A DNA stretch of 64,000 bases, taken from the NCBI RefSeq assembly GCF_014197535.1, contig NZ_JACIFV010000018.1, forward strand, positions 1 through 64,000, given 5' to 3'. Shown here piece by piece: positions 59,788-64,000 of this stretch. Within the stretch, counting starts at the first letter, position 1. Each line of letters starts with the position of its first letter. The stretch is from Rhizobium aethiopicum. GTDB taxonomy: Bacteria; Pseudomonadota; Alphaproteobacteria; Rhizobiales; Rhizobiaceae. The notes under the pieces are model-generated. The model saw only the letters and a program-made list of their open reading frames with translations. It was not told the DNA's origin and made no database searches. Made by a program: the position numbers and the translations under genes.

Positions 59788-60771
59788 CTATCTCCTCGGG
59801 GTCTCAGTGATGAAGGCCGTCAGTTCCGCAAGGGTGGAAACGCCTTCCATCGGCCCGAGCCGGGTCACATTGCGGGCGCCGGCCGCATTGGCGTGGAGGA
59901 GGGCTGCCGCCGGGGTCATGCCCTTACGGCGGCAGGTGAGGTAGGCCGCGCCGAAGCAATCCCCGGCGCCGGTGGGGTCGATTTCGTCGACCGCGAAGGC
60001 AGCGCAATCGACGCGCTGGAGATCGCGGCCGAAGAAGGACGCGCCCTGTTCGCCCCGTTTCAGGACGATTTCACCGATACCGCTTTCCAGCAGCCTTGCG
60101 ACAGCCCCGACCTCGTCGCTCACTCCAGCGGCGGTGAAAAGCTCGTCGCCTGATGGCAGCAACAGATCGGCTGCGGCCAGCACCTTGTCGAAGCTTTCCA
60201 GAGCGTCGCCATCCGTCAGCAATTCCTTACGGAGATTGGGGTCCAGGGAAACTGACCCGCCGCGAGCACGCACCGTCTCGATAGCGTAGAGGATCACCTC
60301 GCGGGCGCCGGGAATGGAAAGCGCCGTTCCCATGACATGTACATGGCCAGCGCGCTGAACCAGAGCCTCAGCAGCCGGGGTCAGGGCAATCTGACCGGCG
60401 GCGGATCTGGCGATATTGAAGACGAAGTCGCGGGCCCCGTCCGGTCGATAGCGGACGAATGCGCTGCCGGTCGGCCAGTCCTCTCTAACGGCGACGGCAG
60501 AGACGTCGACGCCGTCCCGTCGCAGGCGTTCGATGTTCAGCAGACCGAAATCGTCCTTGCCGACGCTGGCGATGATGCCGCCGCCGCCGCCCATGCGGGC
60601 GACCTGATCGATGAAGATGGCCGGCGCGCCGCTTGGGTAAGGCCCAGTCAGGGATTGCGGCTCCAGGAAGCCCGCGCCGACCGTCGTCGCCATGATCTCC
60701 ACCAGAATTTCGCCAATTGTGATCGTCGGTCCGAGCGCCTCTGGCGCAAGTGCCCTGGGACGTGACGACAT
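59788..60771 (-). CDS. PfkB-family carbohydrate kinase, probable tagatose kinase
   Basis: This 327-residue ribokinase-fold protein has ITIGEILVEIMA at the N-terminus, the Gly-rich ARMGGGGGIIASVGKDDFG, and the PfkB signature 2 with catalytic Asp, DEIDPTGAGDCFGAAYL (about 258-274). The pairing with a GatZ-like epimerase points to D-tagatose phosphorylation, as in the Agrobacterium altritol pathway. It is divergent from the SmoE-like gene across a 304-bp regulatory region. Confidence 0.82.
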   Translation of the reverse strand: MSSRPRALAPEALGPTITIGEILVEIMATTVGAGFLEPQSLTGPYPSGAPAIFIDQVARMGGGGGIIASVGKDDFGLLNIERLRRDGVDVSAVAVREDWPTGSAFVRYRPDGARDFVFNIARSAAGQIALTPAAEALVQRAGHVHVMGTALSIPGAREVILYAIETVRARGGSVSLDPNLRKELLTDGDALESFDKVLAAADLLLPSGDELFTAAGVSDEVGAVARLLESGIGEIVLKRGEQGASFFGRDLQRVDCAAFAVDEIDPTGAGDCFGAAYLTCRRKGMTPAAALLHANAAGARNVTRLGPMEGVSTLAELTAFITETPRR

Positions 60772-61033
60772 CTGCAGTCTCCTTCATGCGGGCGGATCAA
60801 TGCCCACGCTTCTGTCCGCGCCATCCGGTCGTATCGCGCCGTTCCATAGTTCGTCAAGAATTAATTTACGCACGGCAATATTTTTGTTGCACCGCAGAAA
60901 GCTATTTCGTGTTTCCAGTGCATTGCAAAATGACATCAGGCTTGCCAGATTTGCGTATTTAGTCATTCCGCACAACAGATCAAGCGAGCAGAACACGCTT
61001 GACAACAGAACTGGAGAAGCGGATACAAAGTTT

Positions 61034-61053
61034 ACGCATGTAATATTATGCGT
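61034..61053. promoter_or_regulatory. ACGCAT inverted repeat in the divergent polyol promoter region
   Basis: ACGCAT-N8-ATGCGT lies 23 bp before the SmoE-like start. TTTACGCA on its left flank recurs at 60865-60872, near the kinase side of the 304-bp region. A shared regulator for both directions is possible; none is encoded nearby. Confidence 0.4.
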
Positions 61054-61075
61054 GACATCCGTGGAGGAGGAAATC

Positions 61076-62389
61076 ATGAGCAAGATCATTTGCATCCTTT
61101 CTGCATCCGTCGCATGCCTCGCGCTGGCCGCCGGGATGGCGGACGCCGAGGAACTGACGATCGCCACCGTCAACAATGGCGACATGATCATCATGCAGAA
61201 GCTGTCGCCGGAATGGGAGAGGGAGACCGGCAACAAGGTGAACTGGGTGGTTCTGGAGGAAAACGTCCTGCGCCAGAAGGTCACCACCGACATTGCGACG
61301 AAGAGCGGCCAGTACGACATCATCACGATCGGCGGTTACGAAGCGCCGATCTGGGGCAAGCAGGGCTGGCTGGCACCCGTTGGCGACCTCGGCGACGGCT
61401 ACGACTATGACGACCTTCTGGCCCCGATCAAGACAGGCCTGACCGTCGACGGCAAGCTCTATGCCGTGCCCTTCTATACGGAAAGTTCGTTCACGCTCTA
61501 TCGCAAGGATCTCTTCGACGCCGCCGGCATCAAGATGCCGGATGAGCCAACCTACGACCAGATCAAGGAATATGCGGCCAAGCTGACCGACAAGTCCAAG
61601 GAACAATACGGCATCTGCTTGCGCGGCAAGCCCGGCTGGGGCGAGAACATGGCGTTCCTGGGGACGATGATCAACTCCTATGGCGGGCGCTGGTTCGACA
61701 TGGATTGGAAACCGCAGATCAATTCCGAGCCCTGGAAGAAAGCCATCACCGACTACGTCGATCTGATGACCAAATACGGTCCTCCTGGCGCGATCGGTAA
61801 CGGTTTCAACGAAAACCAGGCGCTGTTTTCGACCGGGCATTGCGCCATGTGGATTGATGCGACCTCGGCTGCCGGCCGCGTTTATGACCCGAAGCAGAGC
61901 AAGGTTGCTGACAAGATCGCCTTCACCCGCGCTCCCGTCGCCGTCACCGCCAACGGCTCGAGCTGGTCATGGTCCTGGAACCTGGCAATTCCAGCCACCT
62001 CGACCAAGCTTGATGCGGCTAAATCCTTCCTGAAATGGGCGACCTCCAAGGACTATGTGAAGATGGTCGGTGAGAAGGAAGGCTGGGTCGCCGTGCCGCC
62101 CGGCACACGCAAATCCACTTACGCCCTGGCCGAATATCAGAAGGCGGCCCCCTTTGCCGATACCGTACTGAAGGCAATCCTCTCGGCCGATCCGGCAAAG
62201 CCGACCAAGGATCCTGTTCCTTATACCGGCGTGCAATTCGTCGCCATTCCGGAATTCCAGGGCATCGGCACCATCGTCGGTCAACAGATCGGTGCGGCAT
62301 TGTCCGGTCAGCAATCAGTCGATGCCGCTCTCGACAACGCGCAGAAGCAGGTCGAGCGCGACATGAAAAAGGCAGGCTACCCGAAGTGA
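61076..62389 (+). CDS. Polyol ABC solute-binding protein (SmoE/MtlE-like)
   Basis: This 437-residue periplasmic protein has a signal peptide (ICILSASVACLALAAGMADA, then EELTIATV). The mature part matches sorbitol/mannitol binders (MIIMQKLSPEWERETGNKVN, QYDIITIGGYEAPIWGKQGW, GWVAVPPGTRKSTY). ATG 61076 has GGAGGAGG upstream. Its usual partners, two permeases and an ATPase, do not follow; a dehydrogenase gene does. The permeases must be beyond the window or elsewhere. Confidence 0.85.
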   Translation: MSKIICILSASVACLALAAGMADAEELTIATVNNGDMIIMQKLSPEWERETGNKVNWVVLEENVLRQKVTTDIATKSGQYDIITIGGYEAPIWGKQGWLAPVGDLGDGYDYDDLLAPIKTGLTVDGKLYAVPFYTESSFTLYRKDLFDAAGIKMPDEPTYDQIKEYAAKLTDKSKEQYGICLRGKPGWGENMAFLGTMINSYGGRWFDMDWKPQINSEPWKKAITDYVDLMTKYGPPGAIGNGFNENQALFSTGHCAMWIDATSAAGRVYDPKQSKVADKIAFTRAPVAVTANGSSWSWSWNLAIPATSTKLDAAKSFLKWATSKDYVKMVGEKEGWVAVPPGTRKSTYALAEYQKAAPFADTVLKAILSADPAKPTKDPVPYTGVQFVAIPEFQGIGTIVGQQIGAALSGQQSVDAALDNAQKQVERDMKKAGYPK

Positions 62390-62428
62390 GTTCGTCCTCG
62401 CGGTGGTGCTGCCGCGAGTTCCTCCCGG

Positions 62429-62457
62429 AGGTTTCGTCAGCGCTGCTGTCGAAACCT
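62429..62457 (+). terminator. Hairpin after SmoE-like gene
   Basis: AGGTTTCG and CGAAACCT are perfect 8-bp arms about 40 bp after the binding-protein stop, in the 146-bp gap before the SmoS-like gene. It is placed like the other post-binding-protein hairpins. Confidence 0.5.
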
Positions 62458-62535
62458 TCTGGCTGCCGGAGCCGATAACAGACAGGGCAGGCGCCGTAGA
62501 TCTTCCGGCTCTACGTCGGCTGAATGGAGACAGAC

Positions 62536-63306
62536 ATGAGACTGAAAGACAAGATCGCCCTGATTACCGGCGGGGCACGCGGCATCGGATTGGGCTTCGC
62601 CGAAGCCTTCGTCAAGGAGGGCGCCAAGGTCGTCATCGCCGATATTGACATCGAACGGGCAACGAGATCCGCTGCTGCGATCGGCCCCGCAGCAAAGGCG
62701 ATGCAGCTTGACGTTACAGACCTTGCCGCGATCGAGGCTGTCGTCAATACGATCGATGCCGAGTTCGGCGGCATCGACATTCTGATCAACAATGCCGCCA
62801 TCTTCGACATGGCGCCGGTCAACGAGATCACCGAGGAAAGTTATGACCGGGTCTTCTCCATCAACCTGAAGGGACCGCTCTTCATGATGAAGGCAGTCTC
62901 GAACGTCATGATCAAGCGGGGCAGGGGTGGCAAGATCATCAACATGGCGAGCCAGGCCGGCCGCCGCGGCGAAGCGCTCGTGCTGCTCTATTGCGCATCG
63001 AAGGCCGCCATCATTTCGGCGACGCAGTCGGCCGCACTTGCGCTGGTGAAATACGGCATCAACGTCAATGCGATCGCACCGGGCGTCGTCGACGGTGAAC
63101 ATTGGGATGTCGTCGATGCCCATTTCGCCAAGTGGGAGGGCTTGAAGGCGGGCGAGAAGAAGGCCGCGGTTGCCAAATCCGTTCCGATCGGCCGTTTCGC
63201 CACACCTGACGACATCAAGGGTCTGGCCGTCTTCCTGGCTTCCGCCGATAGCGATTATATTCTCGCCCAGACCTACAATGTCGACGGCGGCAACTGGATG
63301 AGTTGA
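62536..63306 (+). CDS. SDR-family sorbitol/galactitol dehydrogenase (SmoS-like)
   Basis: This 256-residue SDR starts MRLKDKIALITGGARGIGLG, with NNAAIFDMAPVNEITEESYD, KIINMASQAGRRGEALVLLY and active-site Tyr/Lys YCASKAAI. The NAIAPGVVDGEHWDVVDAHF segment and the C-terminal AQTYNVDGGNWMS are hallmarks of the SmoS sorbitol/galactitol dehydrogenase group. ATG 62536 has GGAG 8 bp upstream. It would oxidise a hexitol to a ketohexose such as fructose or tagatose, feeding the divergent tagatose kinase. Confidence 0.84.
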   Translation: MRLKDKIALITGGARGIGLGFAEAFVKEGAKVVIADIDIERATRSAAAIGPAAKAMQLDVTDLAAIEAVVNTIDAEFGGIDILINNAAIFDMAPVNEITEESYDRVFSINLKGPLFMMKAVSNVMIKRGRGGKIINMASQAGRRGEALVLLYCASKAAIISATQSAALALVKYGINVNAIAPGVVDGEHWDVVDAHFAKWEGLKAGEKKAAVAKSVPIGRFATPDDIKGLAVFLASADSDYILAQTYNVDGGNWMS

Positions 63307-63344
63307 TCGCTCTGCAGCTGCCACCAAGCCGGGGAGCCAAAGGA

Positions 63345-64000
63345 ATGGAAGCCATCTGCTATACCGAAAAGGGCGTCGCGGTCACCAAGACGCTGCCGGT
63401 GCCGGAGCTGAGGCCCGGCCATGCGCTGGTGCGCGTGCGCGCGGCCGGCCTTTGCCATACCGATATCGACGTCCTTCATGGCCGTTACGGCGAGGGCCGT
63501 TTCCCGCTGGTTCCCTGCCATGAATATGCCGGCGTGGTCGAGGCGGTCGCTGGCGACGTCTCCGGCCTTGCCGTCGGCGCCCGGGTCGTCGTCGATCCCA
63601 ATCTTCCCTGCGGAGAATGCCCGGCCTGCCGCAAGGGGTTGACCAATCTCTGCCGTGACCTGAAGGCCTATGGGGTGACGGAGAACGGCGGTTTTGCCGA
63701 ATACAGCCTGGTCAGGACCGATCATCTCTATGAGATTGGCGATCTCGACTTCAACCTCGCCGCACTTGCCGAGCCGCTCGCCTGCGTCTTGAACGGCCTT
63801 AACAGCGCCGGCCTGAGGACCGGTCCTGCGGGAACGCAGACCGCGCTGGTCTTCGGCGCCGGACCGATCGGGCTGTTGCTGGCGTTGTCCCTGAAAGCCA
63901 AGGGCGTTTCATCGGTAACGGTCGCCGATATCAATGAGGGACGGCTTGCCTTTGCGGAAAAGCTGGGGCTGGAGATAACAGTTTCGTGTTCCCAGGCACT
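63345..64000 (+). CDS. Zinc-dependent alcohol dehydrogenase (polyol type), truncated by the window edge
   Basis: The first 218 codons of a medium-chain dehydrogenase are present. The catalytic zinc ligands are visible in GLCHTDIDVLHG (Cys) and VPCHEYAGVV (His-Glu), and the structural zinc cysteines in CGECPACRKGLTNLC. The Rossmann motif FGAGPIGLLLA is near the end. AAAGGA precedes ATG 63345. It follows the SmoS-like gene by 38 bp and may be a polyol (altritol, arabinitol or xylitol type) dehydrogenase of the same pathway. The 3' end is outside the window. Confidence 0.85.
   Translation, partial: MEAICYTEKGVAVTKTLPVPELRPGHALVRVRAAGLCHTDIDVLHGRYGEGRFPLVPCHEYAGVVEAVAGDVSGLAVGARVVVDPNLPCGECPACRKGLTNLCRDLKAYGVTENGGFAEYSLVRTDHLYEIGDLDFNLAALAEPLACVLNGLNSAGLRTGPAGTQTALVFGAGPIGLLLALSLKAKGVSSVTVADINEGRLAFAEKLGLEITVSCSQA

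Noticed and set aside
1..64000. CRISPR arrays, tRNA and rRNA genes, intact insertion sequences
   Set aside because: No regularly spaced repeats, no cloverleaf or rRNA-like sequence, and no transposase with a recognisable catalytic domain were seen on either strand.

Overview
The window looks like a megaplasmid or chromid segment from a fast-growing Rhizobium (R. leguminosarum/etli group). The evidence is GC-rich alphaproteobacterial coding, a complete repABC replication/partition operon (43960-47668) with its antisense RNA and parS-like palindromes, and a dense run of ABC uptake systems with small catabolic operons. I see no rRNA, tRNA, CRISPR array or intact insertion sequence.

Layout. (1) 1-11771, plant polysaccharide use: an alpha-L-fucosidase gene cut off at its 5' end, a GntR/M24-peptidase/DapA-like unit, and a LacI-controlled alpha-L-rhamnosidase operon with a complete sugar ABC importer. 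(2) 11828-13892, a decayed zone: an intact ParD-type antitoxin beside a frameshifted ParE toxin, the tail of a D-amino-acid dehydrogenase gene, and a PAP2-family membrane protein. (3) 13997-26711, one long minus-strand operon: DUF1185 protein, alpha/beta hydrolase, flavin reductase, LLM monooxygenase, aldehyde dehydrogenase, NIPSNAP protein, PotABCD-like importer, succinate-semialdehyde dehydrogenase, and a frameshifted PhnD-like gene. A GntR gene and three copies of a TGGYRTACCA-type palindrome accompany it. The enzyme set matches the trigonelline (N-methylnicotinate) ring-opening pathway or a related N-heterocycle pathway ending in succinate. (4) 28236-43130, an apparent sulfur-scavenging island: tauABC, FMN reductase, three LLM/NtaA-type monooxygenases, GNAT acetyltransferase, M20 amidohydrolase, two sister amino-acid binding proteins, and a permease-ATPase fusion. 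This resembles the N-acetylation/oxidation/deacetylation salvage of S-modified cysteines known from the Bacillus ytm and yxe operons. (5) 43237-47826, the replicon core: an intact YefM/RelE-type toxin-antitoxin pair, repC, ctRNA, parS, repB, repA and the repABC promoter. (6) 48719-50704, a ROK-family kinase whose motifs are in permuted order, and trehalose-phosphatase. (7) 50905-64000, polyol use: an AraC-regulated ribitol-type operon (ABC importer and two SDR dehydrogenases), a TetR/tautomerase pair, a tagatose kinase/GatZ-like pair, and a divergent SmoE-like binding protein, SmoS-like dehydrogenase and a zinc dehydrogenase cut by the window edge.

How it fits together. Most modules pair a local regulator, an importer and the enzymes that send the substrate into central metabolism, as expected for a rhizosphere accessory replicon. 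Six solute-binding-protein genes are followed by a compact RNA hairpin before the next gene, which would favour surplus binding protein over membrane components. All functions are inferred from sequence by eye; no database search was run.
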